Origin: Flavobacterium sp. 9AF
GTDB lineage: Bacteria; Bacteroidota; Bacteroidia; Flavobacteriales; Flavobacteriaceae
Direction of reading: 5' to 3'
Assembly (NCBI RefSeq): GCF_902506265.1
Contig: NZ_LR733556.1
Coordinates: forward strand, 2,598,144-2,662,143
DNA: 64,000 bases
Below, piece by piece: positions 44,848 through 51,325 of this stretch (positions are counted from its first letter, which is position 1; each line of letters opens with the position of its first letter). The notes below the pieces were generated by a model. It was not told where the DNA came from, ran no database searches, and saw nothing but the letters and a program-made list of their open reading frames with translations. The position numbers and the translations under genes are program-made.

Positions 44848-45393
44848 ATGGGAGCACCACATAATAAAAACAGATATGGTGAACTATGGAATCAAAATAG
44901 AATCGATGAAAGTTTAAAAATCTTACATCTTTTAAAAGAGTACATCGTTCTCTCAGGAGGTTGGGCCTGGCATTTTATGAGCATACCCAATCATATAGAG
45001 TATAAACACGCTCACGATCATAAAGATATCGACATTTTTGTACATCCTAAAAATGTAGCAAAAGTGATGGAAGTGTTATTAGGAAACAGTTTTGAAAAAG
45101 TTTGGACAAGATATGATTATTTGTATAGTGCAGAAAACTTTAGAAGATATGAAAAAGTAATTGCAATAACTAATGAAAAAGCATTTCGAATTACAATTGA
45201 TTTTTTTGAAAGAGCTGATTTACAAACGGAAATATGCAATGGTTTTACAGTGGTATCTCCAGAAATGTTATTGCGTTTTTATTCTAATATACATTCCAGC
45301 GATAAATGTTGGGCGGTAATTAAAGCAAAGGAATTTTTAGAGAAAGGAATCAATCCAATAGGAAGAAAAGAACTCTCTGAAATACCAAAATAG
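44848..45393 (+). CDS. Nucleotidyltransferase-fold protein between rtcB and prfH
   Basis: 181 residues without signal peptide. [11 protein letters not shown] (about 34-44) is the GG/GS nucleotide-binding turn. HDHKDIDIF gives the paired aspartates D60 and D62, and RITIDFF gives the third carboxylate D118. These are the complete catalytic set of the polymerase-beta-like nucleotidyltransferase superfamily, as in AbiEii-, ANT- or HEPN-MNT-type proteins. The product could add a nucleotide to RNA ends, to a protein or to a small molecule. The location between an RNA ligase and release factor H suggests an RNA-end or ribosome-related role. It begins 283 bases after rtcB and ends 7 bases before prfH. 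Confidence 0.8.
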   Translation: MGAPHNKNRYGELWNQNRIDESLKILHLLKEYIVLSGGWAWHFMSIPNHIEYKHAHDHKDIDIFVHPKNVAKVMEVLLGNSFEKVWTRYDYLYSAENFRRYEKVIAITNEKAFRITIDFFERADLQTEICNGFTVVSPEMLLRFYSNIHSSDKCWAVIKAKEFLEKGINPIGRKELSEIPK

Positions 45394-45400
45394 TAAAATT

Positions 45401-46135
45401 ATGAACAATAATAATAAGAAGTCACTTTCTTCCTCTCCGTTGGAGAGGATTGAGGTGAGGCTAATACAAATCACCTCAGGAAGAGGTCCAGCAGAATGTA
45501 CTTGGGTAGTAGCTCAGGTTGTAAAAAAAGTGTTGGAAGAAGCTCATGAAAAACAGCTAAAAGCAACAGTTGTGCAACGCGAAGCTGGTCAGGAAAACGG
45601 AACGGTTGAAACAGCTATTATTCAACTGGAAGGTAAAAATGCAAGCACTTTTGTTGCTTCTTGGGTAGGCGCCATTCAATGGATTGGTAAGAGTACGTTT
45701 CGAAAGTTTCACCAACGTAAGAATTGGTTTGTAGGTATTTTTGAAATTGAACAATCAAAAGATACTGCATTTCATGAAAAAGACGTGCAATACCAAGCCA
45801 TGAGAAGTTCTGGTGCAGGTGGCCAACATGTAAATAAAGTGAGTTCTGCCATTAGAGCGACACACATTCCTACAGGTATTGCTGTAGTTGCTATGGATTC
45901 GAGATCACAACATCAAAATAAGAAGTTAGCTACGGAACGCTTAAAACAGAAGATTGAAGAAAACAATTGGAACCAATTTAAAAATCAGGAGCAACATACT
46001 TGGTCGAATCAAATGCAAATAGAACGCGGTAATCCTGTTCGGGTTTTTGAAGGTTCCGATTTTAAGAAGCAAAAAGAGGATAAAAGTTATAAAAAAGAGC
46101 GATTGAAATTGAAACGACAAGATTATAAGGAATAG
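45401..46135 (+). CDS. prfH: Peptide chain release factor H
   Basis: 244 residues. The RF-1-type catalytic domain has [21 protein letters not shown] with GGQ at 140-142 and [11 protein letters not shown]. The N-terminal [20 protein letters not shown] and [14 protein letters not shown] are RF-H marks; codon-recognition domain 2 of RF1/RF2 is absent. RF-H is known to act with an RtcB paralog on ribosomes with damaged 16S rRNA. The first 18 codons lie on a repeat-like sequence (45431-45460). An in-frame GTG at 45455 would give a 226-residue protein that starts right at the conserved [10 protein letters not shown] list ATG 45401 but GTG 45455 may be the native start. Confidence 0.92.
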   Translation: MNNNNKKSLSSSPLERIEVRLIQITSGRGPAECTWVVAQVVKKVLEEAHEKQLKATVVQREAGQENGTVETAIIQLEGKNASTFVASWVGAIQWIGKSTFRKFHQRKNWFVGIFEIEQSKDTAFHEKDVQYQAMRSSGAGGQHVNKVSSAIRATHIPTGIAVVAMDSRSQHQNKKLATERLKQKIEENNWNQFKNQEQHTWSNQMQIERGNPVRVFEGSDFKKQKEDKSYKKERLKLKRQDYKE

Positions 46136-46140
46136 CACTT

Positions 46141-46228
46141 TTTTGCGTGAAGGATTGCAGCGAAAAGCCCACAATGAGGAACGAATGAGGACTTGTAGCG
46201 CAAAGCCTGACCTGAAAGGGCACGCCCA
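46141..46228. repeat. Dispersed intergenic repeat after prfH
   Basis: Contains GCGTGAAGGATTGCAGCGAAAAGCCC, then GAGGACTTGTAGCGCAAAGCC and CCTGAAAGGGCACGCCC. It is more GC-rich than its surroundings, non-coding, and of the type I recall as common between flavobacterial genes. Only one copy is in the window. Confidence 0.5.
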
Positions 46229-46233
46229 AGACA

Positions 46234-46268
46234 GAGGAAAGAGGAAAGAGGAAAGAGGAAAGAGGAAA
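46234..46268 (+). repeat. Heptanucleotide microsatellite (GAGGAAA)5
   Basis: Five perfect tandem copies of GAGGAAA, 47 bases before the start of the TPR-like gene. The tract is non-coding, so copy-number change could alter promoter spacing or mRNA structure rather than reading frame. Confidence 0.9.
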
Positions 46269-46314
46269 GAGTATACGTTACTAACCACTAATTACTAAAA
46301 ACTAATTACTAGAT

Positions 46315-46848
46315 ATGAAATCAATAGATAAATATTTGTTTCAAGCGATGGATAATTATCCGTATTGTTTGGAAGAAACCATAGAGTCTTTAGATTATGC
46401 CTTATCTTATGACGATAAGAATACAACCGCTTTATGTTTGTATGCGCGAATACAAGCCGAGCAATTGTTTCATTATGAGGAAGCGAAAAATTATTATGAA
46501 CAAGCCTTAGGTATAAATATTAATGCGATTGAAGTGTATCCTTTTTACATTCAAACCTTATTGTGGAATGAAGATTTTGAGGAAGCCGCTACGTTGATTG
46601 ACTTTGCTTTAACGGTAAAAGGAATCAATAAAGTTGAGATTTTGATGAAGAAAATTCAATTTTTAGAGATAAAAAAAGAGTTTAAAGCAGCCAAAAAAAT
46701 CTTGAAAGAGTTGCAGTTACTAGTCGTTTCAAATGAATATACGTATTATTTGGAAGAAACTAAGAAAAGAATCAATGAGAAACTAGCACTCCTAAAACCT
46801 AAAAAGAAAAAAAGTAAGAAATCTAAAAAAGACAAAAAGAAAAAATAA
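46315..46848 (+). CDS. TPR-like protein with poly-lysine tail
   Basis: 177 residues with paired helices of TPR size: YCLEETIESLDYALSYDDKNTTALCLYARI, FHYEEAKNYYEQALGININAIEVYPFYIQTLL, EDFEEAATLIDFALTV and EFKAAKKILKEL. The last 20 residues are almost only Lys and Ser (KPKKKKSKKSKKDKKKK), which would bind nucleic acid or ribosomes. It follows prfH on the same strand after 179 bases of repeats. A link to the RNA-repair unit is possible but unproven. Confidence 0.78.
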   Translation: MKSIDKYLFQAMDNYPYCLEETIESLDYALSYDDKNTTALCLYARIQAEQLFHYEEAKNYYEQALGININAIEVYPFYIQTLLWNEDFEEAATLIDFALTVKGINKVEILMKKIQFLEIKKEFKAAKKILKELQLLVVSNEYTYYLEETKKRINEKLALLKPKKKKSKKSKKDKKKK

Positions 46849-46931
46849 AAAAAACGGTGTTTTTTGGTAAAATTACAATAAAAATGTATGTTTTTTAACA
46901 CAAATAATAATTTTAAGGTATGTTTTTTTGT

Positions 46932-46939
46932 TAATTTTG
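46932..46939 (+). promoter_or_regulatory. -7 promoter box for the double-glycine peptide
   Basis: TAATTTTG fits TAnnTTTG, 71 bases before ATG 47011. No -33 TTG at the usual spacing. Confidence 0.4.
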
Positions 46940-47010
46940 TAATGAAAGGAAAGGAAATTTAATGTTAAAAATGAAGCATTCAAATATTTCAAACTATAAA
47001 TTTTAAAATT

Positions 47011-47172
47011 ATGTTAAAAAAAGTTTTCAATCAAACGGGAATTAAAGTACTAAGTAATGAAGAAAAAAAGAACATTAATGGAGGATTAGCTTGTAGGCCA
47101 GATGGGTCTTGTCCAAGAGGGAGTTACTGTGTAACTTCTGGAACATTTGAAGGATTGTGTAGGCCTTTATAG
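47011..47172 (+). CDS. Double-glycine-leader peptide (bacteriocin/RiPP-like precursor)
   Basis: 53 codons, ATG to TAG. The leader MLKKVFNQTG + IKVLSNEEKKNINGG has the LSxxExKxIxGG pattern of Bacteroidota precursors that are cut after GG by peptidase-containing ABC exporters. The predicted mature part of 28 residues (LACRPDGSC, PRGSYC, VTSGTFEGLCRPL) has four cysteines at 28, 34, 40 and 50, enough for two disulfides. The gene was too short for ordinary ORF lists. A TAATTTTG box lies upstream and a terminator follows (47296-47326). No exporter or modification enzyme is adjacent, except that a PhyH dioxygenase gene follows. Activity as toxin, signal or neither is open. Confidence 0.75.
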   Translation: MLKKVFNQTGIKVLSNEEKKNINGGLACRPDGSCPRGSYCVTSGTFEGLCRPL

Positions 47173-47295
47173 AATTTAGGATATATTTTTAAATTTAACA
47201 TGGCACATTAAAAATCAAAATAGTATTGTAAATGGAATAATTTATTATTAAATTCATCTAATTTGGTTTTTAAAATAAATAAAAGCAGTAAAAAG

Positions 47296-47326
47296 GAATT
47301 TCATCTTGTATGAAATTCTTTTTTTT
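47296..47326 (+). terminator. Intrinsic terminator after the double-glycine peptide
   Basis: GAATTTCAT pairs with ATGAAATTC around CTTGT, followed by eight T. It separates the peptide gene from the PhyH gene. Confidence 0.85.
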
Positions 47327-47367
47327 ATATAGAAAATCAAGTATTTTTGAGAATAACAATCGTGCAA

Positions 47368-48270
47368 ATGGATGAGATTATACTTTCAAATTTTTGGAGA
47401 AGAACCTTGCAAAATGACCCTAATCAAACGACAACTTGGGACGAAGAAACGGGTTATTTGTATCGTTTAGGAATTAGTATGGAACTTACTTTGCAATATA
47501 TATATGAAACAAAACCTAATTTAGAAGATTTTAAACAATGGATTACTACAAATAGTAAGGCATTTGATTCTGAAAAGTATGAAGAAAATGTACTTACAGC
47601 TGAAGATTTGCAATTTTGGGAAACCAATGGTTATGTGATTGTAAAAAATGCTATTCCAATTCAGGATTGCTTAGAGACACAACAGGTCATTTGGGATTTT
47701 TTAGAGAAAAATCCTGAGGATAATACTACTTGGTATACGTTTCACGAAGCGCAAAAAGGACTCATGGTGCATTTTTTTAATCATCCCATTTTAGAAAAAA
47801 ACAGAGCGTCTTTAAAAATTAAAAAAGCATACGAACAGTTATACGGCACGGATGCAATTTTTAAAACAATAGATAAAGTAAGTTTTAACCCTCCTATTAC
47901 AGACAAGTATAATTTTTTAGGCAGTAATCTGCATTGGGATGTGAGCCTAAAACAACCGATCCCTTTTCGTTTGCAAGGGTTGTTGTATTTATCAGACTGC
48001 GGTGTAAATGATGGTGCTTTTCATTGTGTTCCTGGTTTTCATCATAAAATTGAAAATTGGATGCAATCTTTAGGACCTAATGACAATCCTAGACAAATAG
48101 CATTAGAAACTTTAAAACCAAAACCTATTATAGGAAATGCAGGTGATTTTATTATATGGCATCAGGCTTTACCACATTGTGCTACTCCTAATAGAGGTAG
48201 TAAACCGAGACTGGTACAGTATTTAACCTATTTTACTGAAAATTATAAAGAAGCAGAAGAATGGATATAG
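47368..48270 (+). CDS. Phytanoyl-CoA dioxygenase (PhyH)-family protein
   Basis: 300 residues from ATG 47368; the TTG at 47347 is less likely. After an N-terminal segment (to about 80), the PhyH double-stranded beta-helix begins at FWETNGYVIVKNAIP. Iron ligands are the HxD in NLHWDVS and the later histidine in WHQALPHCATPN, and PRLVQY supplies the basic residue for 2-oxoglutarate. It would hydroxylate an unknown small molecule, lipid or peptide. It lies just after the double-glycine peptide but behind a terminator, so joint function is only a possibility. Confidence 0.87.
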   Translation: MDEIILSNFWRRTLQNDPNQTTTWDEETGYLYRLGISMELTLQYIYETKPNLEDFKQWITTNSKAFDSEKYEENVLTAEDLQFWETNGYVIVKNAIPIQDCLETQQVIWDFLEKNPEDNTTWYTFHEAQKGLMVHFFNHPILEKNRASLKIKKAYEQLYGTDAIFKTIDKVSFNPPITDKYNFLGSNLHWDVSLKQPIPFRLQGLLYLSDCGVNDGAFHCVPGFHHKIENWMQSLGPNDNPRQIALETLKPKPIIGNAGDFIIWHQALPHCATPNRGSKPRLVQYLTYFTENYKEAEEWI

Positions 48271-48368
48271 TTATAATCACTAAGAATTTGTGATGATTAT
48301 TATTTATAAATTTATTAACGAAAAGTTAAACTTATTAACAAATTTTCTTAATAAAAAAATAAACCTAA

Positions 48369-48401
48369 TTGTTTTTTCGTTATAATTAAAAGATATTTTT
48401 G
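48369..48401 (+). promoter_or_regulatory. Promoter of the mini T9SS-tail protein
   Basis: TTG (48369-48371), 22 bases, then TATTTTTG (48394-48401), 43 bases upstream of the ATG at 48445. Confidence 0.6.
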
Positions 48402-48444
48402 GTATCGCAAACAAAACACAATTATAAACTATAAAAAAGCAATT

Positions 48445-48846
48445 ATGAAAAAAATGAAATTAAGTCTTATCATGACTTGTATTGTCACGTCATGCATATT
48501 CGCTCAGGAAACAACTACTAGTAATGAAGTTAAAGGAGTTACAAATTCTAAAGATGTAGTTTTTTTTCAAAATGATTATAACGAAGGAGGCGGAAAGGAT
48601 AAAGATAAAAAGAACGCTAAAAAAGAAGACAAAACAATTGGGGTTTATCCTAATCCAGCTAAAGATTTAGTTACCTTACAAGGTGTTAAACTAGATGATC
48701 AGATTGTAATTATTGATGAAAAGGGAAAAAATAGATTGCAAATTAAAGCGAAAGCGGAAGTAGAAATCATACCTATCGATTTTTTAGAATCAGGAATATA
48801 TACCCTATTAATTAATAACGAAAAAAGAAAATTAATAGTAGAGTAG
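48445..48846 (+). CDS. Small secreted protein consisting mainly of a T9SS-type tail
   Basis: 133 residues. Signal peptide (MKKMKLSLIMTCIVTSCIFAQ), a linker of about 45 residues rich in Lys/Asp/Gly (GGGKDKDKKNAKKEDK), then a type A sorting-domain-like tail from about 65. The tail has the usual order: VYPNPAKDLVTL, a QIVIIDEKGKNRLQ turn, ESGIYTLLINNEKRKLIVE. There is no room for a separate functional domain, which is unusual for T9SS cargo. It may compete for or occupy the secretion/anchoring machinery, or the linker is the functional part. It is monocistronic with a good promoter and terminator. Confidence 0.8.
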   Translation: MKKMKLSLIMTCIVTSCIFAQETTTSNEVKGVTNSKDVVFFQNDYNEGGGKDKDKKNAKKEDKTIGVYPNPAKDLVTLQGVKLDDQIVIIDEKGKNRLQIKAKAEVEIIPIDFLESGIYTLLINNEKRKLIVE

Positions 48847-48860
48847 TAATTAATTTTGAT

Positions 48861-48903
48861 AAAAAAAGAAGGCTGTAAATAACTATTTACAGCCTTCTTT
48901 TTT
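48861..48903 (+). terminator. Intrinsic terminator
   Basis: AGAAGGCTGTAAAT pairs with ATTTACAGCCTTCT, with A and T runs. It is a long perfect stem, 15 bases after the stop at 48846. Confidence 0.9.
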
Positions 48904-48978
48904 ATCTCTTTAAAGTCAGTTAATCTAAAGTAAGTGCATAAAATTTAACAAAAGTAGTATTATCTAAAACAGATAAAG

Positions 48979-48986
48979 TAATTTTG
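48979..48986 (+). promoter_or_regulatory. -7 promoter box for the radical SAM gene
   Basis: TAATTTTG fits TAnnTTTG, 18 bases before the ATG at 49005. No convincing -33 box. Confidence 0.45.
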
Positions 48987-49004
48987 TCCTCATTTTAATT
49001 TACA

Positions 49005-51236
49005 ATGAAAGACATTCTATTAATCACTCCACCTTTTACCCAACTGAATACTCCGTATCCAGCCACGGCATATTTAAAAGGTTTTTTGAATACCAAAAAT
49101 ATTTCTTCTTTTCAAATGGATTTAGGAATAGAAGTGATTTTAGAATTATTTTCTAAATCTGGATTAACCAATATTTTTCAATATGCTTCCAAACAATCTA
49201 AAAAAGATTGGTCAGAGAACGCGCAACGTATTTTTGCACTCCAACAAGAATATGGTAAAACAATTGAAGCTACAATTGCTTTTTTACAAGGAAAAAATGC
49301 CTCTCTAGCAAGGCAAATTTGTAGTGGTAATTTCTTACCCGAAGCTTCACGATTTAACGCTTTTAATGAAGATGAAGAGGGTTTTACTTGGGCTTTTGGA
49401 GCCATGGGAATGCAAGATAAAGCCAAACATTTGGCCACATTATATTTAGAAGATATTTCTGATTTTATAGTGGAATGTGTCGATGCTAATTTTGGTTTTA
49501 GTCGCTATGCAGAACGATTAGGACGAAGTGCCAATTCTTTTGATGAATTATACAACGAATTACAAAAAGAACTTACTTACATCGATACTATAACTTTAAA
49601 ACTTTTAAAGGAAATAGTAGTAGCTGTGGAACCAAAATTAGTCTTATTTTCTGTTCCTTTTCCTGGTAATTTGTATAGCGCTTTTCGATGTGCACAATGG
49701 ATTAAAGAAAATATTCCTGCTGTTAAAATTGCAATGGGTGGAGGTTTTCCAAATACCGAATTAAGAGATTTGAAAGACAAACGCGTGTTTGAGTTTTTTG
49801 ATTTCATTACATTAGATGATGGAGAGCTACCAGTAGAATTGTTATATACTTTAGTCAGTTCGAGCGGAGTCGAGAACCAATTGAAACGCACCTTTCTTCT
49901 GGAAAATAAGGAAGTTGTCTATAAGAATAATTCCTTACAAAAAGATTATAAGCAGAGTGAAATAGGTACACCAGATTATACTGATTTAGTTTTGGATAAA
50001 TATATTTCAGTGATTGAAATAGCCAACCCTATGCATAGCTTGTGGAGTGATGGTAGATGGAATAAACTAACCATGGCTCATGGATGTTATTGGGGAAAAT
50101 GTACGTTTTGTGATATTTCATTAGACTATATTAAGGTGTACGAACCTATTGCCGCAAAGCTTTTAGTGGATCGAATGGAAGAATTAATTGCACAAACGGG
50201 AGAAACTGGTTTTCATTTTGTAGATGAAGCGGCTCCACCAGCCTTAATGCGAGAAGTAGCACTCGAAATTTTGAGAAGAGATTTAGTTGTTACTTGGTGG
50301 ACTAATATCCGCTTTGAAAAAAGTTTTACTTCCGATTTGTGTTATTTATTAAAAACTTCTGGTTGTATTGCTGTTTCGGGTGGTTTAGAAGTCGCTTCCG
50401 ATCGCTTGTTAGAATTAATAAAGAAAGGAGTAACTGTTGAACAGGTAGCCCAAGTTACCCAAAATTTCACCGTGAATGGAATTATGGTACATGCTTATTT
50501 AATGTATGGTTACCCAACGCAAACCGTTCAAGAAACGGTGGATAGTTTGGAAATGGTAAGACAATTATTCGAATTAGGTATTATTCAATCAGGTTTTTGG
50601 CACCAATTTGCCATGACAGCTCATAGTCCTGTTGGGCTTGATCCAGATGCCTTTGGTGTTATTCCGCAACAAAATGGTACGAGCTTTAGCGAATTGGCGA
50701 AGCAAATTACTTTTGCAAACAACGACATCGCATTTAAAGATAAAACAGGTATTAATCATGACAAATTTAGTTTTGGATTAAAGAAGTCATTGTTCAATTA
50801 TATGCACGGTGTTTGTTTTGATTATGAGTTACAAGATTGGTTTGATTTTAAAATTCCTAAGACAAAAATTCAACCCGATTTTATTGCAACTTGTTTAGAA
50901 AAAGAAGCGGTTTTTACAATAAAAGCAAATATAAAAGTGATTTGGTTAGGTGGAAAACCAACGCAAGAAAGAATAATAAAGACTAAAAAAGGTAAATCTT
51001 GGGAAATGCTCCAACTTACTTTTTACGATAAAATCAATACTTTTTCAATAGCTTTAGACCAAGAAAAAGGGGAATGGCTGTGTGGCTTTCTAGAAATTTT
51101 AGCACTTCAAAATAAACTAATAACAACATTAGGCCAAATGAAATTGGATTTTGAAACTTACTTTGATGATTTTGAATTATTTTGGTTTTCCAAGCCTATG
51201 GAAATCTTAAAAAGTAATGGTTTGCTAACTTTGTAA
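49005..51236 (+). CDS. B12-binding-domain radical SAM protein
   Basis: 743 residues. The N-terminal part (ILLITPPFTQLNTPYPATAYLKGFL) and the later VLFSVPFPGNLYSAFRCAQWIKE...MGGGFPNTEL form a cobalamin-binding-like fold. The radical SAM barrel starts at HGCYWGKCTFC, whose Cys361, Cys366 and Cys369 bind the 4Fe-4S cluster with CxxxxCxxC spacing. GGLEVASDRLLELIKKG and YLMYGYPTQT are typical later motifs. Substrate unknown; related proteins are often methyltransferases or lipid-modifying enzymes. Residues about 284-292 (SSSGVENQ) lie on a dispersed repeat (49855-49878), so this loop is probably a tolerated insertion. No clear partner gene. Confidence 0.87.
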   Translation: MKDILLITPPFTQLNTPYPATAYLKGFLNTKNISSFQMDLGIEVILELFSKSGLTNIFQYASKQSKKDWSENAQRIFALQQEYGKTIEATIAFLQGKNASLARQICSGNFLPEASRFNAFNEDEEGFTWAFGAMGMQDKAKHLATLYLEDISDFIVECVDANFGFSRYAERLGRSANSFDELYNELQKELTYIDTITLKLLKEIVVAVEPKLVLFSVPFPGNLYSAFRCAQWIKENIPAVKIAMGGGFPNTELRDLKDKRVFEFFDFITLDDGELPVELLYTLVSSSGVENQLKRTFLLENKEVVYKNNSLQKDYKQSEIGTPDYTDLVLDKYISVIEIANPMHSLWSDGRWNKLTMAHGCYWGKCTFCDISLDYIKVYEPIAAKLLVDRMEELIAQTGETGFHFVDEAAPPALMREVALEILRRDLVVTWWTNIRFEKSFTSDLCYLLKTSGCIAVSGGLEVASDRLLELIKKGVTVEQVAQVTQNFTVNGIMVHAYLMYGYPTQTVQETVDSLEMVRQLFELGIIQSGFWHQFAMTAHSPVGLDPDAFGVIPQQNGTSFSELAKQITFANNDIAFKDKTGINHDKFSFGLKKSLFNYMHGVCFDYELQDWFDFKIPKTKIQPDFIATCLEKEAVFTIKANIKVIWLGGKPTQERIIKTKKGKSWEMLQLTFYDKINTFSIALDQEKGEWLCGFLEILALQNKLITTLGQMKLDFETYFDDFELFWFSKPMEILKSNGLLTL
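49855..49878. repeat. GTCAGTTCGAG...TCGAGAAC repeat, short copy inside a gene
   Basis: GTCAGTTCGAG, a few bases, GTCGAGAACC. It shares both edges with 42997-43059 and 44727-44777 but lacks the long centre. It lies in frame within the radical SAM gene and encodes SSSGVEN. Confidence 0.6.
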
Positions 51237-51272
51237 ATAAAATTTTATAAAAATTATTACAAAATCCTTAAT

Positions 51273-51280
51273 TATCTTTG
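51273..51280 (+). promoter_or_regulatory. -7 promoter box for the hybrid kinase
   Basis: TATCTTTG fits TAnnTTTG, 45 bases before the ATG at 51326. Confidence 0.5.
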
Positions 51281-51325
51281 TAATAATTATTTTTTTAACT
51301 AAGTTTATTGTATCAAACTTAAATT

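Noticed and set aside
46141-46288. A 115-codon minus-strand frame over the repeats after prfH
   Set aside because: It is made of the GAGGAAA heptamers and dispersed repeat, plus the antisense of prfH; Phe/Leu/Ser-rich, no ribosome site or family.
46963-47007. A 14-codon frame before the double-glycine peptide (MLKMKHSNISNYKF)
   Set aside because: Too short and AT-driven to separate from chance; it may be a leader but nothing supports it.
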